From JAPPHA01 sp963662815 (GTDB lineage Bacteria; Pseudomonadota; Alphaproteobacteria; Rhodobacterales; Rhodobacteraceae): a stretch of 64,000 bases of DNA. A program made the translations under genes and the position numbers. Shown here piece after piece: positions 1 through 8,581 of this stretch. Positions within the stretch are counted from its first letter, which is position 1; each line of letters opens with the position of its first letter. Location: the NCBI GenBank assembly GCA_963662815.2, contig CAXXWA010000023.1, positions 25,134 through 89,133 of the forward strand, given 5' to 3'. Under the pieces are notes generated by a model. That model saw nothing but the letters and a program-made list of their open reading frames with translations. It made no database searches and was not told the DNA's origin.

Positions 1-817
1 GGAGAACCGTTAGTGCGCGCAGCAGCCGTCGCGCGCGAAAGCCGGTTCGCGTGACGACCAAGGCAAAGGCAAAGCCCAGCGCCGTGGTCAGGGTCCCGAC
101 GAGGACGGCAAGAAAGATCGAATTCCAGGCAGCTCCGCAGCGGGTGCCGAACAGGCAACCAAGTCCCCAGATCCGGTCATCAAGGAACTTCGAGGCAAAT
201 ACGGCTGGTGAATAGGCGCCATCTTCGGTGATGAAGGCGAAAACCAGCATGCGGGCAATCGGAAAAAACACGAATATGGTTACGATGGCGACAACGAACC
301 CGATGGCTCCAACGACGAAGACGTCTCCGCCGATCGCGCCCCGCATGGCAATGCCCTGCGTAAAGAGGAACAGGAACGCGGTCGCGAGAAGCAGGGCTCC
401 ATAGCCCATGCCGAACTGGCGGTCTCCCAGATCGCCGAAAAGCACGTTCAGCCAGTCGAAACTGAATCCCCGGATTCCGATGCCGAACCCCTGCGCCATC
501 AGCCAGGCAAACCCGAAAGCACCGGTGAGTATGAGTAGAATTGAATTGAAGGCGTCGGATTGCCTTTTCCCGAGGGCAATCAGCGTCATCACAAGGGGCA
601 ACAGAAGCGGCAACAGCCAGAGTTTTTGCCCTTGCAGGATCAGGAATGCAGCGGGGGCGTAATCCGGATCGATCGGGTACCCGTCAAGCAACCAGGCGAA
701 CGAGAAGAACCCGTCATCGACGGCATACCAAGGCAGGAGGCAAAATCCGGCCCACCCGACGATGATCCAGAAGGTCAGAGTCGGGCGGGCCTTTGATCGA
801 CGATCAGTCTCTTGCAC
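1..817 (-). CDS. ABC transporter permease, FbpB/iron(III) type (3' part outside window)
   Basis: Inner-membrane permease of a Fe3+-type ABC importer; only the N-terminal 272 codons are visible because the gene runs off the left edge. It opens with GTG three bases after the TAA of the solute-binding protein gene, so the two are almost certainly co-translated. The visible part begins VQETDRRSKARP, then has a hydrophobic segment (TFWIIVGWAGFCLLPWYA) and at least five more hydrophobic stretches separated by short loops. This is as expected for the fused double-domain permeases of the FbpB family, which have about ten or more helices. The EAA loop lies beyond the edge. No stop interrupts the frame. 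Substrate assignment is inferred from the neighbour. Confidence 0.8.
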   Translation of the reverse strand, partial: MQETDRRSKARPTLTFWIIVGWAGFCLLPWYAVDDGFFSFAWLLDGYPIDPDYAPAAFLILQGQKLWLLPLLLPLVMTLIALGKRQSDAFNSILLILTGAFGFAWLMAQGFGIGIRGFSFDWLNVLFGDLGDRQFGMGYGALLLATAFLFLFTQGIAMRGAIGGDVFVVGAIGFVVAIVTIFVFFPIARMLVFAFITEDGAYSPAVFASKFLDDRIWGLGCLFGTRCGAAWNSIFLAVLVGTLTTALGFAFALVVTRTGFRARRLLRALTVL

Positions 818-820
818 GCT

Positions 821-1846
821 TTACTGTGGAAGTGTGGAGACTTCTTCGTCCCATTTCTTCAGGAGTCTTTTGCGTTCGGCCGAAGAACCGTATTTCCTGA
901 AGTCGTAATCAATGAGCTTGATGGTCGACATGTCGGGCGCGCTTGGTGACGCCTCGGCGTTAATGTTCGACATGACCTGGAAAGCATTGACCTGCAACGC
1001 AAGATTTTGCGCTTCGGCCGACAGCGCCCAGTCATAGAATTTCCTTGCGGACTCGGGATTGCGAGCTCCCTTGATGATGGACATCGAGCCGATTTCGTAT
1101 CCGGTCCCCTCACATGGAGCGACAACATTGATCGGAAATCCGTTGACGGCCTGCTTGACGGCATCGTGCATGAAAACGATTCCGATCGTGTTTTCGCCGC
1201 GACCTGCCGCCTTGATCGGCGCCGAACCCGACTTGGTGTACTGGTTGATGTTGGCGTGAAGGCTTTTCATGAATTCGAAACCTTCGTCCTCGCCGAAAAG
1301 TTGCACCATCGATGCAAGGGTCGTGTAGGCAGTTCCCGAGGAGTTCGGGTTCGCCATTTGCACGTGGCCCTTGTATTCCGGCTTCAACAGGTCTTTCCAG
1401 CACGATGGTTCGGGCAGGTTGTTGGCCGCGACCAGTTCGGTGTTGTATCCGTACCCGAGAGCTCCCGAATAGATGCCGATGGTCCTGTTTCCGGCGCTTT
1501 CGGCCTGGGAGATGGCCCAACCGTGAAGCTGTTCGCGCATGGGCGAGATGTACTCTTCGGTCAATCCTTCCTCGGCCGCCTGCAGGTGCGGGTCGCCCGT
1601 TCCTCCCCACCAGACATCGCCCTTCGGGTTGGAAGCCTCGGCCCTGATCTGGGCATAGGTTTCGCCCGACGACTTTCGCGTCATGTCGACGTCGATGCCG
1701 GTGGCTTCCTCGAAGCTGCGTGCCATGAGCTGGCACCAGTCTTCCTGAGCACTGCAGTAGTACGTGAGCTTGTCTGCCTGGGCCGTGCTGGTCGCGAGTG
1801 CGAGCCCTGCAATTGCACCCAAGTACGAAAATGCGGATTTTCTCAT
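821..1846 (-). CDS. ABC transporter periplasmic substrate-binding protein, Fe3+ type
   Basis: Secreted binding protein (341 aa) that would deliver ligand to the permease at 1-817. The ATG at 1846 is preceded by GGGGAG, and the protein then has a clear Sec signal peptide (MRKSAFSYLGAIAGLALATS, cleavage near TAQA/DK); a longer frame upstream adds no signal-like sequence. The mature part has type 2 binding-fold features: an early YYCSAQEDWCQ strand, VWWGGTGDPH, and GYGYNTELV near the hinge. These resemble the AfuA/FbpA-like group. Ligand could be ferric iron or, as in related phosphonate and polyamine binders, an organic anion; the sequence does not decide. No ATPase gene is in view; it probably lies left of the window. 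Confidence 0.85.
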   Translation of the reverse strand: MRKSAFSYLGAIAGLALATSTAQADKLTYYCSAQEDWCQLMARSFEEATGIDVDMTRKSSGETYAQIRAEASNPKGDVWWGGTGDPHLQAAEEGLTEEYISPMREQLHGWAISQAESAGNRTIGIYSGALGYGYNTELVAANNLPEPSCWKDLLKPEYKGHVQMANPNSSGTAYTTLASMVQLFGEDEGFEFMKSLHANINQYTKSGSAPIKAAGRGENTIGIVFMHDAVKQAVNGFPINVVAPCEGTGYEIGSMSIIKGARNPESARKFYDWALSAEAQNLALQVNAFQVMSNINAEASPSAPDMSTIKLIDYDFRKYGSSAERKRLLKKWDEEVSTLPQ

Positions 1847-2149
1847 GTCTCCCCTTTCTTTCATTTTCAACCGGACATTCAATTCGGCTCGACTCGGATC
1901 GAGCACCAGCGTCCCGTTGAGTTCTCTGATGGCACACTATCTTTGCTTGGCGTGCCGATGTCCATCAGTTTTCGGGGTGCAAGAGTCGTCTTGGCGGTCA
2001 CGTCCGAATGGATGCAGCATAGCGAAGGCGATTCCGCACAGGGTCAAGTAAGGCTTGACGTATGCATGCTGAGAGTCCGGTGATGCCAAAACACGAAAAA
2101 ATCTTCCACACGACGAAGCGTGCTGGACGGGTTGAACCATCGGTGTTCT
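1847..2149. other. intergenic region, no gene seen
   Basis: About 300 bases between the transporter start and the first insertion-sequence relic. I see no credible reading frame and no tRNA. The promoter of the transporter should lie close to its right-hand gene start, but I cannot pick convincing -35/-10 boxes. Confidence 0.5.
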
Positions 2150-2445
2150 GGCCAGTTTTGCCGAGTGAAGCGATCCGGTCCGGCGTGCGGGCGAAGTCGT
2201 TCCAGACCTCCTCGACCCTGTCTTTCACCTCCCCGGCTGTGACGAAGACCTGGTTGGCAAAATTGCCCTGCTCTAGAAACTGGAACACGGTCTCGACCGG
2301 GTCCGGTTCGGGGCTGTACGGCAGCAGATGCAGCAGCGTCACGTTGTCCGGGATCTCCAGGCTCTTCGAACGGTGCCTGCCGACGCCGTCGAGAACCACC
2401 AGCGTGTGGCAGACCTGCGGCACGGCGGCGGCGAGCTGGTATGTG
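2150..2445 (-). mobile_element. IS630-family transposase remnant (C-terminal DDE part)
   Basis: The minus-strand translation contains YQLAAAVPQVCHTLVVLDGV, then GRHRSK, PDNVTLLHLLPYSPEPDPVE, and after that EEVWNDFARTPDRIASL. This is the order found in the last third of IS630-family transposases: the second catalytic Asp in LVVLDG, then PYSP..PVE carrying the catalytic Glu. The N-terminal helix-turn-helix and the first catalytic Asp are absent, and the surrounding frame is unrelated filler. I read it as a dead fragment. It abuts a second, differently oriented IS relic, which marks this as an insertion-prone junction. Confidence 0.8.
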
Positions 2446-2518
2446 ACCGATCGCAATGAACGCGCCTGAAAAGGGTAAGGGTTCGTCGCGAAACAGGCGA
2501 ATCGTCTTGTCGCTGAAG

Positions 2519-2551
2519 GATTCACCCCGGAATCAAAACGTGATTCACCCC
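2519..2551. repeat. short direct repeat GATTCACCCC x2
   Basis: The 10-mer GATTCACCCC occurs at 2519-2528 and 2542-2551, just before the ISAzo13-like relic. It may be debris of an insertion-sequence end; I cannot match it to a known terminal repeat. Confidence 0.4.
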
Positions 2552-2555
2552 CGGC

Positions 2556-2822
2556 ATGGATATTGTCGAGAACATTCGGTGCCGGTTCGAGGCCCTGTCG
2601 CCGCATCCGGACGGGAAAAGCATCTGCCTGTTCGTCGCCTCCGAGACCCCACCTCTTGGCCATGGCGGCGTGACCCTGGATTTGCAGATCACGGGGGTTG
2701 CGCGGTCGACCATTTGCCGTGGTCTCGCGGAACTCGGGGAGGAACCGGACCCTTCGCGCCGCGTCCGCCGTCCCAGCGGGGGCCTGTTTCCGCCTAAGCC
2801 CACATCCACCCAATATCTTTAG
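2556..2822 (+). mobile_element. ISAzo13-family transposase remnant (N-terminal part)
   Basis: Plus-strand translation MDIVENIRCRFEALSPHPDG, followed by ASETPPLGHGGVTLD, TGVARSTICRGLAEL and RVRRPSGG. This is the layout of the N-terminus of ISAzo13-type transposases (xRRFDAL, then a G(H/Y)GGV segment, then a helix-turn-helix with the TGVSRTTIRRG pattern, then RVRRPGGG). The frame stops after about 88 codons, where the catalytic domain should begin, so this is a truncated fragment. Opposite strand and different family from the IS630 relic next door. Confidence 0.75.
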
Positions 2823-2878
2823 CGCATGTCCACGCCGGCATTTTCGCCTGGCCAGTGCCTGCCATGACGGGCCGCGCT

Positions 2879-3442
2879 TCAGATGTAGTGAGGCACCTCT
2901 TTCTGCGTCGGTCCCACCGAATACCGCGGGCGCGGGCGCGCGTCGCCCCATCTGTCCTCGTCAATCGGATCAAGGCACAGCCCGAGCGACAACTCCCGCC
3001 CGAGCACCCGGTCCGACAGAACCGCGGTGCCTCCCGTCATTCCGGCCGTTCTCGCCAGAAGGAACCCGCGCGGCAGCGCATCCCCGTCGCCGCCGGCAGC
3101 CTCGATCAGGCCGGAGGGCAAGCCGACGTCCTTGAGCGGTGCGCCGTTGAGAGCCACCTCGCCGATGTAGCCATCGAGGTTGGCCAGGCGCCATGCCTGC
3201 CGCGCAACGACCACGAAGCCGTTCGAAAGAACCGAACACGGAAGGATCAGTGCTCCGCCGCCCAGCGCCATCACGCAGTAGGCGGGCCGCGCCACCGCGC
3301 CGCCTTCGACCTGCTGCCAACACTCGTGGGTGAGGAACCCGGGGGAGCGCATCTTGCCGTCGACCTGCAGGTGGTCCACGATCACGTCCGGCGTCGTCAC
3401 CTGGCCCTCGAGCCCCATAACATGGGGTTTCAGCAGAAACAT
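2879..3442 (-). CDS. hypothetical protein, partner of Asp-box protein
   Basis: 187 aa; I do not recognise the family. The start ATG at 3442 has GAGGAGGG about 6 bases upstream, and that ribosome site overlaps the TGA of the Asp-box gene, so the two are co-translated. The protein has no signal peptide and no transmembrane segment. It is rich in Gly, Leu and Val with short beta-like stretches (YCVMALGGGALILP, GFVVVARQAWRLANL, IGEVALNGAPL), suggesting a compact beta fold. Its C-terminus ends PTQKEVPHYI. The neighbour suggests a shared role with the beta-propeller protein, for instance as binding partner; that is inference only. Confidence 0.6.
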   Translation of the reverse strand: MFLLKPHVMGLEGQVTTPDVIVDHLQVDGKMRSPGFLTHECWQQVEGGAVARPAYCVMALGGGALILPCSVLSNGFVVVARQAWRLANLDGYIGEVALNGAPLKDVGLPSGLIEAAGGDGDALPRGFLLARTAGMTGGTAVLSDRVLGRELSLGLCLDPIDEDRWGDARPRPRYSVGPTQKEVPHYI

Positions 3443-3452
3443 CTTGCCCTCC

Positions 3453-4427
3453 TCAGACAGGCGCCCAGGCGATCATCCGGATCTCGCCCAGTTCCCGCTT
3501 CGCTTTCAGCCAGCTTTCGCCGCCGTCGACGCTCTTGAAGATCTGGCCGAAGATCGTGGCGGCGAAAAGCAGGCTGGTGTCGGCCGCGTTCGAACCAATG
3601 GTCCAGATCGTGGAGTTGGCCGGGTGGGACATCTCGCAGAGATCCCATGATTCCCCGAAGTCCTTGGAAATCAGGAGCTCTCCAGCCTCGCCGGACGGCT
3701 TGTCGCCAACGCTGGCGATCACCGTGTCGGAGTTCTCCGCAGGCTGCTTGAGCGAACGAAAGTAGTCCCATTTCGCCTGCGGCACCTCCAGCTGCCGCCA
3801 CGTCCGTCCGTTGTCATCCGACCGGTGCACGCCGTCCTCGGTCGAGCAGAGCACCGTGCGGCCGCCGCCGTCGCGGTCGCGGAACACGAGGTCGTGCGTG
3901 TCGTTGTCGTGCAGCCCCCGGACAATCATTTCCCACGTCCGGCCCCGATCAGTCGAGCGGAAGACGCCGTCGATTTCGACCGTGATCCAGATGGTGTCGG
4001 CATCCGCCGGGTCGAAGTGGATCGAGGTCACGCGCGACGTGTTGATGAACCAGCATTCGGTCGAGGCGTCGAGATTCGAGCGCCGCCAGCTCGCGCCGTT
4101 GTCCTCCGAAATGAATATCTCAGCCGGCCGCGTGCCGCAGACGATGAAATCCGGGTCGGCAGGCGACTGGGCGATCTTCAGGATGTGAAGACTGTCCATC
4201 GGCGAGGGGATGTAGTCGAACCTTCCTGCCCCTTCGGTGTAGCGGTAAAGCCCCTGGTCCGAGCCGGCCAAGACCTCGCCCGGGCGGTCGGCGTGGGTAT
4301 GGACCGCCCAAACCCTCGCCTCGTTGTAGAAGCCGCCGGTCGGCGTCAGCAGGCGGTTCCAGCTGGTCCCTTCGTCGTCGCTGAACCAGACGCTCTGCAT
4401 CGTGGCGGCATAAGCCTTGTAAGGCAT
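3453..4427 (-). CDS. Asp-box (BNR) repeat beta-propeller protein
   Basis: 324 aa with six Asp-box motifs (S-x-D-x-G-x-x-W) spread evenly over the whole chain: SDDEGTSW, SEDNGASW, STDRGRTW, SDDNGRTW, SKDFGESW and SVDGGESW. This is the signature of sialidase/Vps10/YCF48-like propellers. There is no signal peptide and no sialidase Arg triad or FRIP motif that I can see, so I do not call it a sialidase. The ATG at 4427 is chosen because GGGGAGGATC precedes it; a TTG one codon upstream is possible. First gene of a two-gene operon with the 187-aa protein. Function is probably a protein or ligand-binding scaffold. Confidence 0.8.
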   Translation of the reverse strand: MPYKAYAATMQSVWFSDDEGTSWNRLLTPTGGFYNEARVWAVHTHADRPGEVLAGSDQGLYRYTEGAGRFDYIPSPMDSLHILKIAQSPADPDFIVCGTRPAEIFISEDNGASWRRSNLDASTECWFINTSRVTSIHFDPADADTIWITVEIDGVFRSTDRGRTWEMIVRGLHDNDTHDLVFRDRDGGGRTVLCSTEDGVHRSDDNGRTWRQLEVPQAKWDYFRSLKQPAENSDTVIASVGDKPSGEAGELLISKDFGESWDLCEMSHPANSTIWTIGSNAADTSLLFAATIFGQIFKSVDGGESWLKAKRELGEIRMIAWAPV

Positions 4428-4952
4428 CAACGGATCCTCCCCGCAACATCTGCTTGCCCACTACGATCCCACTAGTTGCGCTGTCAACGCAATACTTGCC
4501 AAGGCTCCGGGATCTGCGCTGCCGCAGAGTCGGGGTTCCCGTGTCGATCGACATTCGGTTCCGCGGCACCCTTCGCGATTCGCTGCGCTGACTCGACCGC
4601 ACAACAGACAGCCGGGGATGCCGCGGACTCCGAAACAGTTGGATCCCGTCTCCCGCGTCCGCACCCATTCATCCGACCGGACTTCCCGATCGCCGGGGCG
4701 ATCGCCGATTTGCGAATCCGGTTGCCCGTTTGCATGCGAGCCGCCGCACCAAACCCGAGTCATGCGATGCCGCCTTGTCCAAAGTCTGCGTACTTTCGAC
4801 TGTCTGGAACTTCCGGGCATGCCGGACCCGGCAGCTCCGTGCTTCCTGAATCCGCAGTTCAACAGGAATCTGCAGGGTTCGATCCGGGCGAAAACCCGGC
4901 TCAACGCGGAATCCGCTGCCGAAGGCGAAGGGAGACGGCACGCGGGAACCCT
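4428..4952. other. intergenic region, no gene seen
   Basis: 525 bases between the Asp-box gene and the end of the XRE/ImmA gene. Frames through it have poor protein-like composition, and I recognise no RNA gene. The promoter of the Asp-box operon should be at its left end (the 4440-4480 part is locally less GC-rich). Confidence 0.45.
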
Positions 4953-6077
4953 TCAGCATCTTCCCGGTTCCGCGCGCACTTCCTCAAGTCCCGGCGGCGC
5001 CTTCATGCGTCTGCGGAGATCGCTGATCGACATCCCAAGCAACTCTGCGGCCCTGCCTTCCGAGATGGCTTCTTCCGACAGGGCGCGATGGCACAGACGT
5101 TCGAAGCGGCCGGGCCGCTCGCGAGGCGCCGGGAAGGGTTCCCGGTACGGCGGACTGCGCCAGCCGAGGCGAGAGAATTCGTTGACCAGCCGCAGCGCGA
5201 GCGGCGCCGTGAAAATCCCGAGATCCCTGCAGCGGTCGGTGAGCATCTGGACGCTCACGCCGAACATGCGCTTGAATTCGAAAAGCTCGCCCCACCCGAT
5301 CTCCCGGCGATGCCTGCCGAGACCGGCGCGCAGCGCATCTGCGGGCACGAGTAGCGCGCCGGCGAATCGGTTCGCGGCCCTGTCTTCGAAGACCCTGGGC
5401 GCAGGGTCGAGGACCATGCGGCCGAGTTCATGCGCGAGCGTGAAGCGCTGCCTCTCGCCCAGGTCATCCCGGTTGACAATGATGACCGGCGCCGCACCCC
5501 CGTCTTCCAGTTGCACCCGCGCCGCGAGTCCACCGATCTTGGAAAGACTCGTCGAGAGAACCTTGATTCCGCGTTCCTCGAGAAGATCGGCGAGGTTCGG
5601 GATCGGACCCTGCCCAAGCCCCCAGCGACCGCGAATGCCGAGCGCGGCATGCTCTGCTTCCGCCGCGTCGAGCAGCACGGGCCATGGCGCGTCGCGTGGA
5701 ATGTCGGCCACGACCGTGGAAAGGCCCAGGATCTCCTCGATCGCCACGTAGCGATCCAGCAACTGAAGGACGCTGGCTTCGATTCTCGCCGCCTCGCGGC
5801 GGCTCGAGACCCGCCTCTTGCCGAAATCTACTGCTGCAGAGCGAACGCCACCGACGGCGACGATGTGGTCGACCCGCACGTTGAGGGCATCAGCCAAGGC
5901 AATAAGCACACCCGAACTCGGAACGGATTCGTCGCGTTCGTACTTGCTGATCGCCTGCGCCGTGACACGGTTGCCGATCAACGCTTGCAACTGGCGAAGC
6001 GACAATCCTGCGGCACGGCGGAATATCCTAATTCGCTTTCCTAAAGTCAATTTCAACCCCCATGTTGGAGTTGACAA
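4953..6077 (-). CDS. XRE-family regulator with ImmA/IrrE-type metallopeptidase domain (altered motif)
   Basis: 374 aa. Residues about 12-72 form a helix-turn-helix of the XRE type (LGKRIRIFRRAAGLSLRQL, then AISKYERDESVPS). Residues about 160-260 are the DUF955/ImmA-IrrE domain. In IrrE/ImmA proteins the zinc motif is HEXXH; here residues 216-220 read HELGR, so the second His is Arg, encoded by CGC, one base from CAC. EDRAANRFAGALL follows as usual. The frame starts at a TTG (6077) or another TTG eight codons in; no ATG is available, so the exact start is uncertain. In such fused proteins the HTH binds DNA and the peptidase domain senses stress or cleaves a repressor. The AT-rich DNA just upstream is a likely autoregulated promoter. 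Confidence 0.8.
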   Translation of the reverse strand: MSTPTWGLKLTLGKRIRIFRRAAGLSLRQLQALIGNRVTAQAISKYERDESVPSSGVLIALADALNVRVDHIVAVGGVRSAAVDFGKRRVSSRREAARIEASVLQLLDRYVAIEEILGLSTVVADIPRDAPWPVLLDAAEAEHAALGIRGRWGLGQGPIPNLADLLEERGIKVLSTSLSKIGGLAARVQLEDGGAAPVIIVNRDDLGERQRFTLAHELGRMVLDPAPRVFEDRAANRFAGALLVPADALRAGLGRHRREIGWGELFEFKRMFGVSVQMLTDRCRDLGIFTAPLALRLVNEFSRLGWRSPPYREPFPAPRERPGRFERLCHRALSEEAISEGRAAELLGMSISDLRRRMKAPPGLEEVRAEPGRC

Positions 6078-6130
6078 AATTGAATATATTTTCTTTTTTG
6101 TAAACTATCTTGACTGTTTCTTGCAAAGCA
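6050..6130 (-). promoter_or_regulatory. probable promoter region of the XRE/ImmA gene
   Basis: A sharply AT-rich stretch sits in otherwise GC-rich DNA directly at the start of the XRE gene, including AATATATT and a poly-T/A run. Several -10-like hexamers are present (for example TATATT read on the minus strand), but none has a convincing spacing to a -35 box. I report the region, not exact boxes. Confidence 0.4.
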
Positions 6131-6564
6131 TTTCGCCACGGGAGTGCGGCGCGGCGGGAAACGAAGGTCAATCCGTAGCGGTTCGGCCATTGCTCCCGTC
6201 CGCTGGCAACGACGCCTGGGTCCGCGTGCAAACATTCGTTTGCAGCAAGAACCGGAACAGGCTTCCGGCTTGCTTCATTCGGCTGCGCCTCCGGGAACCG
6301 CTGCAGCGATCCCCGCCCGTTCGCGAACGCATCCGACCTCGCCTGCGTCCGGCACCCCCGTTTATGTCGGATGCGGCCACGTCCCGTCCGCCGCTGGCGG
6401 CGTCCGGCTGCCGGTTCCGCGTTCTTGCAGAAATTGGTGCGGCTTCTTGCGGCAATTGGGCAGATCGCGGTGTCTTGCGGGGAATTTTGTGGATTGCGCC
6501 AGGGACGTGAATCCCGCAGTGTCGTAAGGAACAAACCGGGCAACAACACGGAAAGGAGCAAGTC
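6131..6564. other. intergenic region upstream of the formaldehyde operon
   Basis: About 430 bases without a credible gene. Its right end carries the ribosome site GGAAAGGAG seven bases before the adhC ATG. The operon promoter must lie here, but I cannot identify it with confidence. Confidence 0.5.
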
Positions 6565-7677
6565 ATGCGGACCCGCGCAGCTGTCGCCATGGAGGCGGGC
6601 AAGCCTCTTGAAATCATGGATGTAGACCTCGACGGTCCGAAGGCGGGAGAGGTTCTGGTCGAGGTGAAGGCAACGGGAATTTGCCACACCGACGAGTTCA
6701 CGCTCTCCGGGGCCGATCCCGAGGGGCTGTTCCCCGCCATACTCGGCCACGAGGGCGCCGGCGTCGTGCTCGAGGTCGGGGAAGGCGTCAGGTCCGTTGA
6801 GCCCGGCGACCATGTCATTCCGCTCTACACCCCGGAATGCCGCGAATGCGAATACTGCCTGAATCCCAAGACCAACCTCTGCCAGGCCATACGGGGAACG
6901 CAGGGCCAGGGCCTGATGCCGGACGGAACCTCGCGGTTCTCGATGACGGACGGAACCCCGATCCTGCACTACATGGGCTGCTCGACGTTCTCCAATCATA
7001 CCGTCCTGCCCGAAATCGCCGTCGCGAAGGTCCGCAAGGACGCGCCGTTCGACAAGATCTGCTACATCGGCTGCGGCGTCACCACCGGGATCGGCGCCGT
7101 CATCAACACGGCCAAGGTCGAGGAAGGCAGCACAGCCATCGTGTTCGGCCTCGGCGGCATCGGCTTGAACGTGATCCAGGGCCTGAGGCTCGCCGGAGCG
7201 GACCAGATCGTCGGCGTCGACATCAACCCCGCCAAGGAGGAGATGGGCCGCAACTTCGGGATGACCGACTTCGTAAACCCGAATGACGTGGATGGCGATC
7301 TGGTAGGCCACCTCGTCGAGCTCACGGGAGGCGGCGCCGATTACACCTTCGATGCAACCGGCAACGTCCAGGTCATGCGCGCAGCGCTTGAATCCGCCCA
7401 CAAGGGCTGGGGCGAGAGCGTCATCATCGGCGTTGCACCGGCCGGGGCCGAGATCAGCACCCGGCCGTTCCAGCTCGTCACCGGGCGGGTCTGGCGCGGC
7501 ACCGCCTTCGGCGGCGCCCGCGGCCGGACAGAGGTGCCGAAGATCGTCGACTGGTACATGAACTCCAAGATCGAGATCGACCCGATGATCACCCACAAGC
7601 TGTCGCTCGAGGAAATCAACAAGGGGTTCGATCTGATGCATGCCGGCGAGTCGATCCGCGCGGTTGTCGAGTTCTGA
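6565..7677 (+). CDS. adhC: S-(hydroxymethyl)glutathione dehydrogenase / class III alcohol dehydrogenase
   Basis: Zinc enzyme (370 aa, full length) that oxidises the glutathione-formaldehyde adduct to S-formylglutathione with NAD+. Catalytic zinc ligands are visible at Cys40 (TGICHTDEF), His62 (GHEGAG) and Cys170 (IGCGVTTGIG); the structural zinc uses Cys92, Cys95, Cys98 and Cys106. The Rossmann loop is GLGGIG at 195-200. The ATG at 6565 has a strong AAGGAG. It is the first gene of an operon that also holds the next enzyme of the pathway, fghA, two genes downstream. Also called frmA or flhA. Confidence in function is high. Confidence 0.97.
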   Translation: MRTRAAVAMEAGKPLEIMDVDLDGPKAGEVLVEVKATGICHTDEFTLSGADPEGLFPAILGHEGAGVVLEVGEGVRSVEPGDHVIPLYTPECRECEYCLNPKTNLCQAIRGTQGQGLMPDGTSRFSMTDGTPILHYMGCSTFSNHTVLPEIAVAKVRKDAPFDKICYIGCGVTTGIGAVINTAKVEEGSTAIVFGLGGIGLNVIQGLRLAGADQIVGVDINPAKEEMGRNFGMTDFVNPNDVDGDLVGHLVELTGGGADYTFDATGNVQVMRAALESAHKGWGESVIIGVAPAGAEISTRPFQLVTGRVWRGTAFGGARGRTEVPKIVDWYMNSKIEIDPMITHKLSLEEINKGFDLMHAGESIRAVVEF

Positions 7678-7766
7678 ACGAACCGACAGGCTCCGCGCCG
7701 GTCGGGACCGCCGTCCGGAGCGGAGTTCCGGATGCGGAGTCGCCCACCCTTGGCCGGAGAGAACGC

Positions 7767-8462
7767 ATGTCCTTGAGCGAACGACCGGTCTACGAGCCGC
7801 TGGACCTGCCGCACCGGGCCGAAATGGGCGACGCGGAGATGCTGGCCGCATCGGAAGCCTTCCTTCGCCACATGAAGGAACGGCACACGGTCAGGGACTT
7901 CTCGGCGAGGCCGGTAGCGGAAGCGATCATCGTGAACTGCATCGCCGCCGCCGGCCGGGCACCGAGCGGCGCCAACCGTCAGCCGTGGCACTTCGTCGCC
8001 ATTTCCGACCCGGCCATGAAGGCGCGGATTCGCGCGGCCGCCGAGGCCGAGGAACGAAGGTTCTATGCGGGCGGCGCCGGCGACGAGTGGCTGCTGGCGC
8101 TCGAGCCGGTGGGCACGAACGCCAGCAAGCCGCATCTGGAGGAGGCACCGTGGCTCGTCGTCGTCTTCGCCGAACGCCATGGACGGTCGCCGGACGGACG
8201 ACGGGTCAAGAACTACTACGTCACGGAGAGCGTCGGCATAGCCGCAGGGTTTCTCCTAGCCGGCCTGCACCGGGCGGGCCTCGCCTGCCTGGCGCACACG
8301 CCGAATCCGATGCGCTTCCTGAACCGGATCTGCGGCCGTCCGGGGTCCGAGAAGCCGGTGATGATCGTGGCCGTCGGCCACCCGTCGGCCGATGCCCGCG
8401 TACCTGCCGCCGCCAAGATCAAGAAGCCGGTCGAGGAGATTCTGAGCGTGTACCGGGAATGA
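7767..8462 (+). CDS. iodotyrosine-deiodinase-like flavin reductase (nitroreductase fold)
   Basis: 231-aa nitroreductase-fold FMN enzyme. The FMN-binding RxPSGANRQPW segment (residues 64-74) and the late GIAAGFLLAGLHRAGL helix are present. It resembles bacterial iodotyrosine deiodinases more than ordinary nitroreductases: the substrate-lid residues known in IYD (Glu and Tyr four apart, then Lys) appear as Glu96, Tyr100 and Lys121, in EERRFY and SKPHLEEAPW. IYD reductively removes halide from halotyrosines. It sits between the two formaldehyde genes, 89 bases after adhC, which is not a usual arrangement. It could instead act on another halogenated or nitro phenol. Start ATG 7767. Confidence 0.8.
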   Translation: MSLSERPVYEPLDLPHRAEMGDAEMLAASEAFLRHMKERHTVRDFSARPVAEAIIVNCIAAAGRAPSGANRQPWHFVAISDPAMKARIRAAAEAEERRFYAGGAGDEWLLALEPVGTNASKPHLEEAPWLVVVFAERHGRSPDGRRVKNYYVTESVGIAAGFLLAGLHRAGLACLAHTPNPMRFLNRICGRPGSEKPVMIVAVGHPSADARVPAAAKIKKPVEEILSVYRE

Positions 8463-8581
8463 CCATACTTGGGAGGTCAGCCCGCGGAGGCGGCATGTGC
8501 GCGATTGCGCCGTCGCCGCCGGGGCGTTCAGGCGCACGGCCCGGAATCCGCCAGGAAGAAGCTGCGTAGAAGGAAAGCAGG

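Noticed and set aside
6028..7851. Long minus-strand open frame (607 codons) opposite the adhC gene.
   Set aside because: It is the antisense of adhC in GC-rich DNA; composition and lack of any motif mark it as a shadow.
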